Below are positions 36,101 to 45,183 of a stretch of 64,000 nt of DNA, piece after piece (the first letter of the stretch is position 1; each line of letters begins with the position of its first letter). The notes beneath the pieces were generated by a model. It did not search any database, was not told the origin of the DNA, and worked only from the letters and a program-made list of their open reading frames with translations. Position numbers and translations under genes: made by a program. This DNA comes from Gordonia sp. ABSL11-1 (GTDB taxonomy: Bacteria > Actinomycetota > Actinomycetes > Mycobacteriales > Mycobacteriaceae): assembly GCF_030315685.1 (NCBI RefSeq), contig NZ_JASXSI010000007.1, positions 124,001 through 188,000 on the forward strand, written 5' to 3'.

Positions 36101-36978
36101 TCACGCGCGCGACGCACGATGTCCTGGTAGGCCGTGTAGAACTCGGCGAAGCCCATCGTCTCGCACTTCTTGATGGCCGCGACCACCAGTGTGCGGTTGC
36201 CGTCCTTGCCGACGAGATCGATGGCGAGACCGAGGTTGGTGTGCGCCGGGGTGACGACGTTGGGCTTGCCCTCGACCTCGGCGAAGTGGCGGTTCATGTT
36301 GGGGAACGCCTTGATCGCCTGGACGATCGCGTAGCCGAGGATGTGGGTGAAGCTGATCTTTCCGCCACGGGTGCGGGCGAGGTGGTTGTTGATGACGATG
36401 CGGTTGTCGATCATCAGCTTGGCCGGGATGGCGCGCACGCTCGTGGCGGTCGGCACCTCCAGAGAGGCCGACATGTTCTTGGCGATGGCCGCCGACGGCC
36501 CGCGCAGGACCTTCGACTCGTCTTCCGACGGTGTCGGTGCGGAGGCGTGCACCGGTGACTTCGCCTTGGCGTTCTGTGAACGGGACGAGCCGTCGCGGCT
36601 CGCGGTGCTGGAACCGGAGGCGGCCTTGGTCGCGGTGGACTCCTTGGCCGGGCCCGACTTGCGGGTCGGCGCGGCGGCCGCGGGCTGCTGATCGAGGGTC
36701 ACCTGCTTGGACTGCTTGGCCGGTGCCGGCTTCGCAGGCGTGTCCTGGGGCGCGGCGGCGGGGGCGGCCTTCTTGGGTGCGGTCGGGGATGCGGAGGCGG
36801 AGCCGCCGTTGGACGAGGCCGCGGGGGCCTCGGCAGACGAGCCGTTCGACGTCGGGTCATAGGTGGCGAGGAAGTCGTGCCAACTCGGGTCGACCGACTT
36901 GGGATCCTTCTTGTATTGCTGGTACATCTCCTCGACCAGCCACGTATTTTGTCCGAAATCCGATATCGAACTGCTCAC
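33157..36978 (-). CDS. kgd: Multifunctional 2-oxoglutarate decarboxylase/dehydrogenase E1-E2
   Basis: Kgd (SucA) links 2-oxoglutarate to the TCA cycle; in actinobacteria it fuses an E2-like acyltransferase domain to the ThDP-dependent E1. About 1273 residues: an N-terminal E1 helix ([18 protein letters not shown]), an Ala/Pro/Lys-rich linker (~40-140), the acyltransferase domain with catalytic TYDHRIIQG near residue 370, and the E1 domain with the ThDP/Mg site around [11 protein letters not shown] and [13 protein letters not shown]. It is one of the largest genes in the window. The GTG at 36978 was chosen by alignment with the mycobacterial start; GAGGCGAG lies upstream. In relatives it is inhibited by the FHA protein GarA/OdhI. 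Confidence 0.96.
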   Translation of the reverse strand: MSSSISDFGQNTWLVEEMYQQYKKDPKSVDPSWHDFLATYDPTSNGSSAEAPAASSNGGSASASPTAPKKAAPAAAPQDTPAKPAPAKQSKQVTLDQQPAAAAPTRKSGPAKESTATKAASGSSTASRDGSSRSQNAKAKSPVHASAPTPSEDESKVLRGPSAAIAKNMSASLEVPTATSVRAIPAKLMIDNRIVINNHLARTRGGKISFTHILGYAIVQAIKAFPNMNRHFAEVEGKPNVVTPAHTNLGLAIDLVGKDGNRTLVVAAIKKCETMGFAEFYTAYQDIVRRARDGKLTGDDFAGVTISLTNPGTIGTVHSVPRLMKGQGAIVGAGAMEYPAEFQGASDEQIANLGVGKLMTLTSTYDHRIIQGAESGDFLRTIHELLLDDAFYDEIFTAFHIPYEPIRWRRDIPAGSVEKSTRVLELIAAYRNRGHLMADIDPLMMDSDARASHPDLDVLTYGLTLWDLDRTFNVGGFHGQEKMKLRDVLSILRDAYCRHVGVEYTHILEPEQQRWVQERVEIKHVKPPVAEQKYILSKLNAAEAFETFLQTKYVGQKRFSLEGAEAVIPMMDAVIDQGAEHTLNEVVIGMPHRGRLNVLANIVGKPYSKIFTEFEGNLNPSQAHGSGDVKYHLGAEGKYYQMFGDNEINVSLTANPSHLEAVDPVLEGLVRAKQDLLDDDDQFSVLPLMLHGDAAFAGQGVVAETLNMAMLPGYRTGGTIHIVVNNQVGFTTAPEHSRSTEYCTDVAKMIGAPIFHVNGDDPEACVWVGKMAVDYRQAFGKDVVIDLVCFRRRGHNEGDDPSMTQPAMYDVIDTKRGVRKSYTEALIGRGDISTKEAEDALRDYQGQLERVFNEVKELEKYTAEPSPSVESDQTLPTKLVTAVDKEVLESIGDAFLNTPEGFGPHPRVKPVLERRHEMSRHGNVDWAFAELLAFGSLVLEGRTVRLSGQDARRGTFTQRHSVLIDRADGSEYTPLNHLKPVDGVDNGGQFKVYDSPLSEFAVVGFEYGYSVGNPDALVLWEAQFGDFVNGAQSIIDEFISSGEAKWGQLSDVVLLLPHGHEGQGPDHTSGRIERFLQLCAEGSMTVALPSTPASYFHLLRRHVLDGISRPLIVFTPKSMLRNKNAVSPIEEFTDDKFRSVLDDPRFVNGADRSKVKRVLLVSGKLYYELAARRDKEKRDDVAVVRIEQLYPVPHRRLRNTLEQYPNAEDFRWVQEEPANQGPWPFLGLWLPEVLPDVLSGLRRISRRAMSAPSSGSSKVHAVEQQEILDEAFS

Positions 36979-37116
36979 AGCGCTATCTCGCCTCAATTCC
37001 CTCTGGTGTCGGGTCGCTTGTCACCAGGAAAGTCCCTTGTGAAGACTATCGGTGAACCACCTGCCGATGCTACGCGCGCGCGGAACCCGACGTGCGGCTG
37101 ACCTCACCATCCGGGC

Positions 37117-40100
37117 TCATCTGCGGCGCATGTCACCAGCGGTGGCGATACCGTCGACGTCGGGCGCGACACCCGCATCCCAGAACGCGCGGTACCTCTC
37201 ACCCAACGTGAGTAACTCCGCGTGTGTTCCCATCTCCACGATGCGTCCGTCGTCGACCACCGCGATGACGTCGGCGCGGGCCGCCGTGGCGAGTCGATGC
37301 GCGACGATGACCGATGTCCGGCGATGGGTCAGTGCCTCGCCGGCGGCAAGGACCAGCGCCTCGGTGGCCTGGTCGAGCGTCGCGGTCGCCTCGTCGAGGA
37401 GCAGCAGATCGGGCTCGACGAGTTCGGCGCGCGCCAGCGCGATCAGCTGCCGCTGACCCGACGACAGGCCCTGGCCGCGTTCGCCGATCGGGTGATTCAT
37501 CGCGCCCGGGAGCGAGGCGATCATGCCCGCGGCACCGACCGCGTGCGCGGCCGCGGCGATGGCGGCACGGTCGGCATCCGGACGGCCATACGCGATGTTG
37601 TCGGCCACGGTCCCGGTGAACAGATGCGGTTCCTGTGGCACGACGCCGAGGCGACCGCGGTAATCGGCCAGCGTGAAGTCGCGGATGTCGGTCCCGTCCA
37701 TCCGCACCGCGCCGGTCGTCGGGTCGTAGTATCGGGCAAGCAGTTTGACGATCGTCGACTTGCCGGCGCCGGTCTTGCCCACGAGTGCCAGGGAGCTGCC
37801 GGGTGCGATGGTGAGGTCGATGTCGGAGAGTGCGTCGCGCTCGGCGCCGCTGTACCGGAACCCGACGTCGTCGAGCGCGGCGCGCCCGTCGAAACCGCCG
37901 GTGGGGACGTCGACGGTGTCATCGCGCCGGACGAGTGAGCTCGGCGTGCGGAGCAGATCCGAGATGCGCCGCAGGCCGACGACCGCCTGCTGATATCCGT
38001 CGAACACCTGGGACAGCTGTTGGACCGGTCCGAACAGCATCGACAGGTACAGCACGAACGCCACCAGCGTGCCGGCCGACAGGTGCCCGGTGGTGATCTG
38101 ATGGGCGCCGACGGCGATCGCGACGGCCGTCGCGAGATCGGACATCAGGGTGATGAACGGGAAGTACGTGGCGATCGCCCTCTGCGACACCATCCGGGCG
38201 TGCACCCAGTCGAGAGCACGACGGGTGAACCGGGCGGTGGCAGCCGGTGTGTGGCGGTAGGTCTGGGTGGTCTTGATCCCCGCGATGTTCTCCTGGAAGT
38301 CGGCGTTGACGATGCTGACGAGTTCTCGGGAGCGCGTGTATGCGACCGACGAGATCCGCCGGAAGATCACCGTGGCGACGATCAGGACGGGGAAGACCGG
38401 GAGCATGATCGCGCCCAGCAGGGGATCGGTGAGGACCAACGCGACGCTGACCCCGACCAGTGTGAACGCGGCGACGATGGCCGTCGACAGCCCGGTCTGC
38501 AAGAACGTCGACAGCGCGTCGACGTCAGTGGTCATCCGCGTCATGATGCGGCCCGAGAGTTCGCGTTCGTAGTAGTCGAGGCCGAGGCGCTGGAGATGCG
38601 CGTAGCTGCGGACGCGCAGACCGAACAGCACCCGTTCGCCGGCGCGGGTGGAGTACAGGATCTCGGTACCCGAGCCGATCCAGCCGATGCCGACGAGGAC
38701 CACGCCGATCGCGGTGGCCCACCACAGGGTCGACTCGTCGGTACGCGACGCGGCGTCGATGACGGTGCGCGCGAGTGTCGGGAACGCGAGCCCGACCAGC
38801 GTGTCGACGGCGATCGCGACGATGGCCGCGACGAGCATCCATCGCACCGGGGTGAGCAGTTCGCGCAGGGAGAACGAGCGGCTCTCGGCACGCGCTGCCC
38901 CGACGTCGACCCGCGGCTCCTCGTCGGCAGGTGGCAGCGCGGCGACCGCGGCGAGCAGTTCAGGGGTGGCGGGCATAGAACCCAATGCACCGCCGATTCC
39001 GCTGCCGCCCTTGGCGCCACCGCCGCCGGGACCAGTGGTGGGGGCAGCGGGCCGGCGGATCGTGGGTTCCTCGGTGGAGATCTCCGCGCTCGCCTCGGGC
39101 CACAGCCGATCGAGGTCGACGGTAGGCGGTAACTCCTGCGCCATCCGTCGACCGGCCGCCTCCGGATCGGCGGAGGCCATCAGAGACCGGAACAGGGCAC
39201 ACCGCTCGTCGAGTTCGGCGACGGTGCCGATGTCGACGATGCGGCCCTCGTCGAGGACGGCGACCCGATCGGCGAGGGTGAGCGTCGACCGACGGTGGGC
39301 GAGCAGCAGCATCGTCCGCTGATCGGCGCGCAGTGAGCGGAGGATCTCCGCCTCGGTGGTGGCGTCCACGGCCGACGTCGCGTCGTCGAGCACGAGGACG
39401 CGCGATTCCGCATACAGGGCGCGGGCCAGGGCCACGCGCTGACGCTGACCGCCGGACAGGGTGAGTCCGCGCTCGCCGACGACGGTGTCGAACCCCTCCG
39501 GCAGCGCGTCGATGAACTCGAGGGCATCCGCCCGCCGCGCGGCCGAGATCAGCCGTGCCGACGGTTCGGCTCCCGCGTCCGGATCGGTCGTCGGGCCGAG
39601 CACGATGTTCGCGGCAATCGTGTCGGAGTAGAGGAACGGCTCATCGAAGACGACGGAGACGGCGCCCCTCAGCGCATCTGGGGCGAGCTCCTCCACCGGA
39701 TGGGCGACGCCGTCGGCCGACACCAGTTCGACCACCCCGCTGTCGGGGCGGTAGTAGCGGCCGGCGAGATCGGCCAGCGTGGATTTGCCCGACCCCGGCC
39801 GCCCGACCACGGCGACGCATTCGCCCGGCCCGACAGTCAGGTCGACGCCGGCGAGCACCTGACGATCACCGAAGGCGAAACCGACTCCGCTGAGACGTAT
39901 TCCGAGAGGGCCGTCGGGCAACGTCGCGGTGTTGGACTCCGCGGCATCGTGGGGATGGTCGATCACGTCGTAGACCCGGTCCACCGCCGCTCGCGCGAGT
40001 TGGGCGCTGACGACGAGATTCGTGAGCAGTCGTGCCAGCGCGGTCATCGACGCGATGTAGGTGGCGAACGCCAGGAAGGTCCCCGCCGTGATGTGGCCGT

Positions 40101-40977
40101 GCATGGTGAGGTAACCGCCGACCGCGATCACCGCCACCATGCCGAGCTGCGGGATCGCGGCCATCGTCGGAGTGAAGCGCGCGTTGATCTTCCCGGCCCG
40201 AAGACGCAGCGAGTAGAGCCGGCCACCGAGGCCGACGAGCTCGTCGACGGCACGCTCCTCCTGACCGAATCCCTTCACGACACGCACGCCCGTCACCGTC
40301 TCCTCGACGTGCTGGGCGACGTCGGCGGCGGCCTGCTGCGCCGACCAGGTGGCGGCGAAGAGCGTTCGGCGCGTGCGGAAGACGACGAATCCCACCACCG
40401 GGAAGATGAGCAGCGCGACGCAGGTGAGCAGCGGGGACAGATAGGCCATGATCCCGATCGCGAGGACCACCTGCACCGCGGCCCCCGCCGACAACGGCAC
40501 CATCGCCAGCAGACCCTGCACGATCTGCAGGTCGGAGATCGACCGCGACACGATCTGGCCGGTGCGGATCTGATTCTGCGCATTGCCGTCGAGATGCAGG
40601 AGCGTGTCGAGCAGCCGGAGGCGCAGTGCGTTCTGCACGTTGATCGAGAGGCGTCCCGCGGTGAGTCGGCGTCCGAACTGACAGCCGTAACGGACGACGG
40701 CGAGGACGAGCAGGGCGATCACGATCGTGCGCAGCGAGAGCCCGTCGTGGACAGCGCCGGTCGCGTGGTCGATGGCAGCCTTCGCGAGCAGTGGTGCGAT
40801 CAGGTCGACGCCCACCGCGACCACCGTCACCGCGAGGGTGATCAGGACCAATCGACGATGACGCCAGCACTCGGCGGCCAGCCGTCGAATCCAGCGGCGG
40901 GGGGCGGTCGGGTCTGCGGAGGTCGAGCTCGGCTCGGGTCGGGTGGCTCGGGTCTCGGTCTGGAGCGTCGGAGTCAC
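37117..40977 (-). CDS. Fused two-half ABC exporter, NBD1 degenerate
   Basis: A single polypeptide of 1286 residues with the order membrane domain, NBD1, membrane domain, NBD2, equal to a fusion of two half-exporters (compare Rv1272c/Rv1273c). NBD1: Walker A GRPGSGKST (~391), signature LSGGQRQ (~502), Walker B LVLDDATSAVD, where Asp replaces the catalytic Glu. NBD2: Walker A GKTGAGKST (~1064), signature LSSGQRQ (~1167), Walker B LLLLDEATATLD with Glu intact. A Gly/Pro linker around 640-670 joins the halves. So only one ATP site should be fully catalytic. Substrate unknown: lipid or drug export. The GTG at 40977 overlaps the stop of the upstream gene. Confidence 0.9.
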   Translation of the reverse strand: MTPTLQTETRATRPEPSSTSADPTAPRRWIRRLAAECWRHRRLVLITLAVTVVAVGVDLIAPLLAKAAIDHATGAVHDGLSLRTIVIALLVLAVVRYGCQFGRRLTAGRLSINVQNALRLRLLDTLLHLDGNAQNQIRTGQIVSRSISDLQIVQGLLAMVPLSAGAAVQVVLAIGIMAYLSPLLTCVALLIFPVVGFVVFRTRRTLFAATWSAQQAAADVAQHVEETVTGVRVVKGFGQEERAVDELVGLGGRLYSLRLRAGKINARFTPTMAAIPQLGMVAVIAVGGYLTMHGHITAGTFLAFATYIASMTALARLLTNLVVSAQLARAAVDRVYDVIDHPHDAAESNTATLPDGPLGIRLSGVGFAFGDRQVLAGVDLTVGPGECVAVVGRPGSGKSTLADLAGRYYRPDSGVVELVSADGVAHPVEELAPDALRGAVSVVFDEPFLYSDTIAANIVLGPTTDPDAGAEPSARLISAARRADALEFIDALPEGFDTVVGERGLTLSGGQRQRVALARALYAESRVLVLDDATSAVDATTEAEILRSLRADQRTMLLLAHRRSTLTLADRVAVLDEGRIVDIGTVAELDERCALFRSLMASADPEAAGRRMAQELPPTVDLDRLWPEASAEISTEEPTIRRPAAPTTGPGGGGAKGGSGIGGALGSMPATPELLAAVAALPPADEEPRVDVGAARAESRSFSLRELLTPVRWMLVAAIVAIAVDTLVGLAFPTLARTVIDAASRTDESTLWWATAIGVVLVGIGWIGSGTEILYSTRAGERVLFGLRVRSYAHLQRLGLDYYERELSGRIMTRMTTDVDALSTFLQTGLSTAIVAAFTLVGVSVALVLTDPLLGAIMLPVFPVLIVATVIFRRISSVAYTRSRELVSIVNADFQENIAGIKTTQTYRHTPAATARFTRRALDWVHARMVSQRAIATYFPFITLMSDLATAVAIAVGAHQITTGHLSAGTLVAFVLYLSMLFGPVQQLSQVFDGYQQAVVGLRRISDLLRTPSSLVRRDDTVDVPTGGFDGRAALDDVGFRYSGAERDALSDIDLTIAPGSSLALVGKTGAGKSTIVKLLARYYDPTTGAVRMDGTDIRDFTLADYRGRLGVVPQEPHLFTGTVADNIAYGRPDADRAAIAAAAHAVGAAGMIASLPGAMNHPIGERGQGLSSGQRQLIALARAELVEPDLLLLDEATATLDQATEALVLAAGEALTHRRTSVIVAHRLATAARADVIAVVDDGRIVEMGTHAELLTLGERYRAFWDAGVAPDVDGIATAGDMRRR

Positions 40978-41744
40978 CGATCCGCTTCGGGAAGCCGTAC
41001 GGCTCCGGGGAGCGCGGTGTCACCGAGGACCTCGCCGTCGATCGTCCAGGTGGTCGGCGGCGGCCCGAACGCCTCCCGGGCGTTGGCGACGACACGTTTG
41101 CCGAGAGCACGGTTGCCGACCCCGCCGATCATCGCGCCGATCCCGGCGGGAAGGAGTTTGCCGAACAGCAGAGGAGCACGCTTGATGGCGTACTTCTTGG
41201 TGAGTTTGTTGATCAGCATCTTGTTGAGCTTGCCGACACCGCCGCCCGGGATCGCGGCGCCGCCGAGCCGGCGCAGGGCGCCGCCCTGCGTTCCGACGAG
41301 TCGCCCGAGAGCGACGACGCCCTCTTCGCCGAGCGCGACGGCGAGTACGAGGGTCTTGCGCCGCTCGGAGTCGTGCACCGGGATCCCGTGCACCTCGGCG
41401 ATCGACAGGGCCAGCAGGGCGGAGGCCTCGAGGAAGAAGGCGGTCTCCCCGGTCATCGCGCCCAGCGCGGTCATCGTGCCGACCCCGGGAACCGCGGCGG
41501 TCGCCCCGACCGCTCCGCCCGACCCCGTCACAGCGGTCAGGTAGTGCTTCTCCAGGCGGGCGATGATCTGGGCCGGCGATTCCTCGGGATGTGCCGTCCG
41601 CAGACCGCGGACGTACTTCGCCACGGCCGGCGCCTGCAGCCGCTGCGCGCGGTCGAGCAGACCGCCGGTCACCTCGACGGCCTTGCCGGGAGGCTGTTGC
41701 GCGCCACCGGATCCGGAGCCGGAACGCTTGCTGGTGTCAACCAT
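40974..41744 (-). CDS. Conserved hypothetical protein (Rv1249c-like)
   Basis: A protein of 256 residues with no catalytic motif that I recognise. It has an opening helix (QAPAVAKYVRGLRTAHP), a glycine-rich hydrophobic stretch (residues ~75-105, GGAVGATAAVPGVGTMTALG) and a second at ~205-220 (LLPAGIGAMIGGVGN), which could associate with membranes, like EcsC-type proteins. Counterparts are found in mycobacteria near kgd. Its stop overlaps the start of the fused ABC exporter and its start overlaps the reductase gene by 8 nt, so the three genes form one coupled minus-strand run. Confidence 0.65.
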   Translation of the reverse strand: MVDTSKRSGSGSGGAQQPPGKAVEVTGGLLDRAQRLQAPAVAKYVRGLRTAHPEESPAQIIARLEKHYLTAVTGSGGAVGATAAVPGVGTMTALGAMTGETAFFLEASALLALSIAEVHGIPVHDSERRKTLVLAVALGEEGVVALGRLVGTQGGALRRLGGAAIPGGGVGKLNKMLINKLTKKYAIKRAPLLFGKLLPAGIGAMIGGVGNRALGKRVVANAREAFGPPPTTWTIDGEVLGDTALPGAVRLPEADR

Positions 41745-42819
41745 GAGTGGGAACCCAATCCTCGGCGGGAACGATTTCTGCGGGCTTCGGCGGTCCCGGC
41801 GGGGTGCCGTCGCCGAACGGCCGCCCGCCGAGCTCCTCCCGGTGGTGCGGCGTCAGCCAGCCGGTGAGGTCCGGGCCGTCCGGGACGATCCCGGTGGGAT
41901 TGATGTCGCGGTGGACCACGTAGTAATGACGTTTGATCTGGCTGAAGTCGATCGTGTCACCGAACCCGGGTGTCTGGAACAGGTCGCGCGCATAGGCCCA
42001 GAGCACCGGCATCTCCGCCAGTTTCGAACGGTTGCACTTGAAGTGCCCGTGATACACGGGATCGAAACGGGCGAGGGTCGTGAACAGTCGGATGTCGGCC
42101 TCGGTGATGGTGTCGCCCACCAGGTATCGGCGTCCCGACAGCCGTTCGGTGAGTTCGTCGAGTTTGGTGAACAGCCGGGCGTAGGCCTTGTCGTAGGCGT
42201 CCTGGCTGCCCGCGAAACCGCACCGGTAGACGCCGTTGTTCACCTCGGTGTAGACGCCGTGGGCCACTTCGTCGATCTCGTCGCGCAGGTGCTCCGGGTA
42301 CAGGTCCGGGGCGCCGGCCCGGTGATGCTCGGTCCACTCGAGTTCGAGGTCGATGGTGATCTGTGGGAAATCGTTGGTGACCACCGCACCCTTGGGGACG
42401 TCGACGATCGCGGGCACGGTGATCCCCTTGGGATATCCGGGGAAGCGCTTCTCGTAGGCGTCCTTCAGGCGCGGGATGTTCAGGACGGGGTCGAGCCCGC
42501 CCGGATCCAGATCGAAGGTCCACGAGTCGGCGTCGTGCGTCGGTCCGCACATGCCCATCGAGATCGCGTCCTCGAGGCCCAGTAGGCGGCGCACGATGAT
42601 CGTGCGGTTCGCCCAGGGGCAGGCGCGTGCGACGACCAGCCGGTAACGACCCGCCTCGACGGGGTAGCCGTCACGGCCGTCGCGGGTGATGCGGGTCTCG
42701 ATGTACTTGGTGTCGCGCACGAACTCCTGACCGGTGGTCACGTAGACGCCCTGCTCGTCTCCCTGCTCGCCGCCGTGTCCGTCTCCGGCGCGTTGGTCGT
42801 CGGCCCTCTCGGTGCTCAT
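41737..42819 (-). CDS. Glutathionyl-hydroquinone-reductase-like protein
   Basis: A protein of 360 residues of the Xi-class GST fold. The catalytic Cys is in ACPWANR (C-P-W-A of the family) and the C-terminal helical domain follows with YLVGDTITEADIRLF. The enzyme reduces thiol-conjugated quinones. Actinobacteria use mycothiol rather than glutathione, so the real thiol partner is likely mycothiol (inference). The ATG at 42819 is supported by TACTGT 7 nt upstream. It is divergent from the PadR-efflux unit. Confidence 0.85.
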   Translation of the reverse strand: MSTERADDQRAGDGHGGEQGDEQGVYVTTGQEFVRDTKYIETRITRDGRDGYPVEAGRYRLVVARACPWANRTIIVRRLLGLEDAISMGMCGPTHDADSWTFDLDPGGLDPVLNIPRLKDAYEKRFPGYPKGITVPAIVDVPKGAVVTNDFPQITIDLELEWTEHHRAGAPDLYPEHLRDEIDEVAHGVYTEVNNGVYRCGFAGSQDAYDKAYARLFTKLDELTERLSGRRYLVGDTITEADIRLFTTLARFDPVYHGHFKCNRSKLAEMPVLWAYARDLFQTPGFGDTIDFSQIKRHYYVVHRDINPTGIVPDGPDLTGWLTPHHREELGGRPFGDGTPPGPPKPAEIVPAEDWVPTHG

Positions 42820-42826
42820 GTCTCCC

Positions 42827-42832
42827 ACAGTA
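42827..42832 (-). promoter_or_regulatory. -10 element of the hydroquinone-reductase-like gene
   Basis: TACTGT on the minus strand ends 7 nt before the ATG at 42819 and rules out the GTG at 42828. Confidence 0.45.
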
Positions 42833-42873
42833 GTGATCGCCTCCGACGCTTGGCAGCCGATGCTTCAAGCGGT

Positions 42874-42891
42874 ATATTCCACATGGAATAT
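42874..42891 (+). promoter_or_regulatory. Candidate PadR operator
   Basis: ATATTCC and GGAATAT flank an ACAT spacer, 28 nt before the start of the PadR gene. The AT-rich inverted repeat overlaps a likely -10 region, as expected for autorepression. It is the only such palindrome seen in the gap. Confidence 0.5.
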
Positions 42892-42918
42892 TTGGCATGG
42901 ACCATGGGAGACATCAAC

Positions 42919-43563
42919 GTGGGATCGACGTCGTGCGGACCGCTGCCGCCCCTGGCGGTTCTGGTCCTCGGTCTGGTGGCCGAACGACCGATGCACCCCT
43001 ACGAGATGTTCCAGACGACGATCGAGCGACGGGAGGACCGCCTGGCGAAGTTCCGGCCGGGCACCATGTATCACACGGTCGATCGGCTGGCCGCCAAGGA
43101 ACTGATCGAGATCCATGAGGTCCGTCGGGAGGGCAATCGACCCGAGCGGACCGTCTACGCGATCACCGACCGCGGCCGACAGGCGCTGTTCGAGAGCCTC
43201 GAGCAGATCCTCGAGCGGCACCCTACCGAGTACTCCGAGCTGTATCTCGCGCTCGCCGAGGCGCACGGGCTGCCGCGCGAGCGCGTGATCGAGTTGCTGA
43301 GCATCCGCCTGGACGCCATGCGCGCCGATCTCGCCGATCTGGATGCGGCGGCCACGGTCGTCCGCGACCGCGGCACACCAGAGATGTTCTATCTCGACGT
43401 CGGTTGCCGGATCGCGACGTTGGCCACCCAGATCGACTGGGTCGCCGACCTCGTCGACCGGTTGCGAACCTCCACCATCGAATGGCTCGACGACCCCGAC
43501 TCGCCGTACCACGGCAGCGCCGTGGTCGCGGGCACACCTCTTCAGAAAGCGAACGACGAATGA
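42919..43563 (+). CDS. PadR family transcriptional regulator
   Basis: A repressor of 214 residues. The winged helix is at residues 8-85 (LAVLVLGLVAERPMHPYEMFQ, then GTMYHTVDRLAAKELIE and a wing with RPERTVYAIT), followed by a helical dimerisation domain (Vir-type PadR C-terminus). The GTG at 42919 has GGGAG 8 nt upstream; in-frame ATGs at 42883 and 42904 lie in AT-rich, non-coding-like sequence that includes an inverted repeat. Its stop overlaps the start of the efflux gene (ATGA). It likely controls that gene and senses its substrate. Confidence 0.9.
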   Translation: MGSTSCGPLPPLAVLVLGLVAERPMHPYEMFQTTIERREDRLAKFRPGTMYHTVDRLAAKELIEIHEVRREGNRPERTVYAITDRGRQALFESLEQILERHPTEYSELYLALAEAHGLPRERVIELLSIRLDAMRADLADLDAAATVVRDRGTPEMFYLDVGCRIATLATQIDWVADLVDRLRTSTIEWLDDPDSPYHGSAVVAGTPLQKANDE

Positions 43564-45074
43564 CCTCCACCCCGACCCCGGCCGCGCAGGTGACCACGCG
43601 GCCCTGGGCTGCCATGCTGGCGCTCTGCGTCGGCTTCTTCATGATCCTGGTCGACATGACGATCGTGGCCGTCGCGCAGCCGCAGATCCAGGTCGCACTC
43701 GACACCGACGTCAACGGGATCGTCTGGGTCTCGAGCGCGTACCTGCTCACGTACGCGGTGCCGCTGCTCATCACCGGCCGCCTCGGTGACAAATTCGGCC
43801 CGAAGCGGGTCTATCAGATCGGCCTGCTCGTGTTCACGATCGCGAGCGTCTGGTGCGGACTGTCCGGATCGATCGGCGAACTCATCGCCGCCCGCGCGCT
43901 GCAGGGTGTCGGTGCCGCACTCATCACCCCGCAGACGATGGCGCTGATCACGCGGATCTTCCCGCCCGAGAAGCGTGGCGCCGCCATGGGAGTCTGGGGC
44001 ACCGTCGCCGGCGTCGCGACCCTCGTCGGTCCGCTGCTCGGCGGCATCCTCACCGACGCCTTCGGCTGGGAGTGGATCTTCTTCGTCAACCTGCCCGTCG
44101 GCGTGGTCGGCCTGATCCTCGCCGCGATCCTCGTGCCCGACGTCGAGACCCACGATCACCAGTTCGACTGGATCGGTGTGTTCCTGTCCGCCATCGGCCT
44201 GTTCGCCCTCGTGTTCGGCATCCAGGACGGCGAGAAGTACGACTGGAACGCCTGGATCTGGGTGCTCATCGTCGGCGGTGTCGCCGTGATGGCCCTGTTC
44301 GTGTACTGGCAGTCGCGTATCAAGGGTGAGCCGCTCGTCCCGCTGTCGCTGTTCCGGGACCGGAACTTCTCGCTGGCCAACGTCGGCATCGCGTCGATGG
44401 GCTTCGCGATCTCCGGCCTGATGATCCCGACGATGTTCTTCCTGCAGCTCGTCGGAGGCATGACACCTACCCGTTCCGCGGTGATGATGGTGCCGATGGC
44501 GTTGCTGACCGGTGCCCTTGCGCCGATCGTCGGGCGCATCCTCGATCGCGTCCACCCGCGCACGATCATCGCCTCCGCGTTGTTCCTCAACGCGATCGCG
44601 GTCGGTTGGCTCGGCATGATCGCCCGGCCGACGACGCCGGTGTGGCAGTTGATCATCCCGATGTGTCTCATGGGTATCGCCTCGGCCGGGATCTGGGCGC
44701 CGCTCGCGGCGACGGCCACGCGCAACCTGCCCTGGCATCAGGCCGGTGCGGGTGCGGGCGTGTACAACACCACCCGGATGATCGGGTCGGTCCTGGGTGC
44801 GGCCGCGGTCGGCGCCCTGATGCAGACCCGGCTGGCCGCGGAACTGCCGGGTGTCGACACCGAACACCACAGTGCGGTCGGCCAGTTGCCGGCGGTCGTC
44901 CGCGAGGGATTCGCGACAGCGATGGGCGAGACACTGTATCTGCCTGCCGCCGTGCTGCTCATCGGAGTCGCCGCCGCGCTCTTCTTCGTGAAGCCCCGAC
45001 ACCAGGCCCCGCCGACGGCGCCGCCGAGTCCGGCCGGCGACCCCGCGGCCGCCGGGCAGGTGCCGACCGCCTGA
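43560..45074 (+). CDS. DHA2-type (EmrB/QacA) MFS multidrug efflux protein
   Basis: A transporter of 504 residues with 14 predicted membrane helices. Motif A is present as GRLGDKFGPKR after the second helix, motif C-like sequence GVATLVGPLLGGIL marks antiporters, and the FVNLPVGV segment is typical of EmrB/QacA. The tail is proline-rich. It exports drugs or quaternary compounds using proton motive force. ATG 43560 overlaps the PadR stop, so repressor and pump are co-expressed. The mycobacterial counterpart is Rv1250 (from memory). Confidence 0.92.
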   Translation: MTSTPTPAAQVTTRPWAAMLALCVGFFMILVDMTIVAVAQPQIQVALDTDVNGIVWVSSAYLLTYAVPLLITGRLGDKFGPKRVYQIGLLVFTIASVWCGLSGSIGELIAARALQGVGAALITPQTMALITRIFPPEKRGAAMGVWGTVAGVATLVGPLLGGILTDAFGWEWIFFVNLPVGVVGLILAAILVPDVETHDHQFDWIGVFLSAIGLFALVFGIQDGEKYDWNAWIWVLIVGGVAVMALFVYWQSRIKGEPLVPLSLFRDRNFSLANVGIASMGFAISGLMIPTMFFLQLVGGMTPTRSAVMMVPMALLTGALAPIVGRILDRVHPRTIIASALFLNAIAVGWLGMIARPTTPVWQLIIPMCLMGIASAGIWAPLAATATRNLPWHQAGAGAGVYNTTRMIGSVLGAAAVGALMQTRLAAELPGVDTEHHSAVGQLPAVVREGFATAMGETLYLPAAVLLIGVAAALFFVKPRHQAPPTAPPSPAGDPAAAGQVPTA

Positions 45075-45183
45075 CCACGGTCGGGTCACCGCCCCACCGC
45101 CGGCGGGGTCCGGCGCCCGGTGTCGCGTCCCACAGTCTGTCGGCCCGCACTCGTAGGATCTCCTCGAGAGTCGGAGGTGACAC

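Noticed and set aside
34216..36558. Open frame of 780 codons on the plus strand, opposite kgd
   Set aside because: It lies fully inside the conserved kgd gene on the other strand; long antisense frames are common at this GC content and the translation has the Arg/Asp/Val/Gly/Leu-heavy look of a shadow.
39700..41544. Open frame of 614 codons opposite the ABC exporter
   Set aside because: Antisense shadow of a recognised gene, with no motifs.
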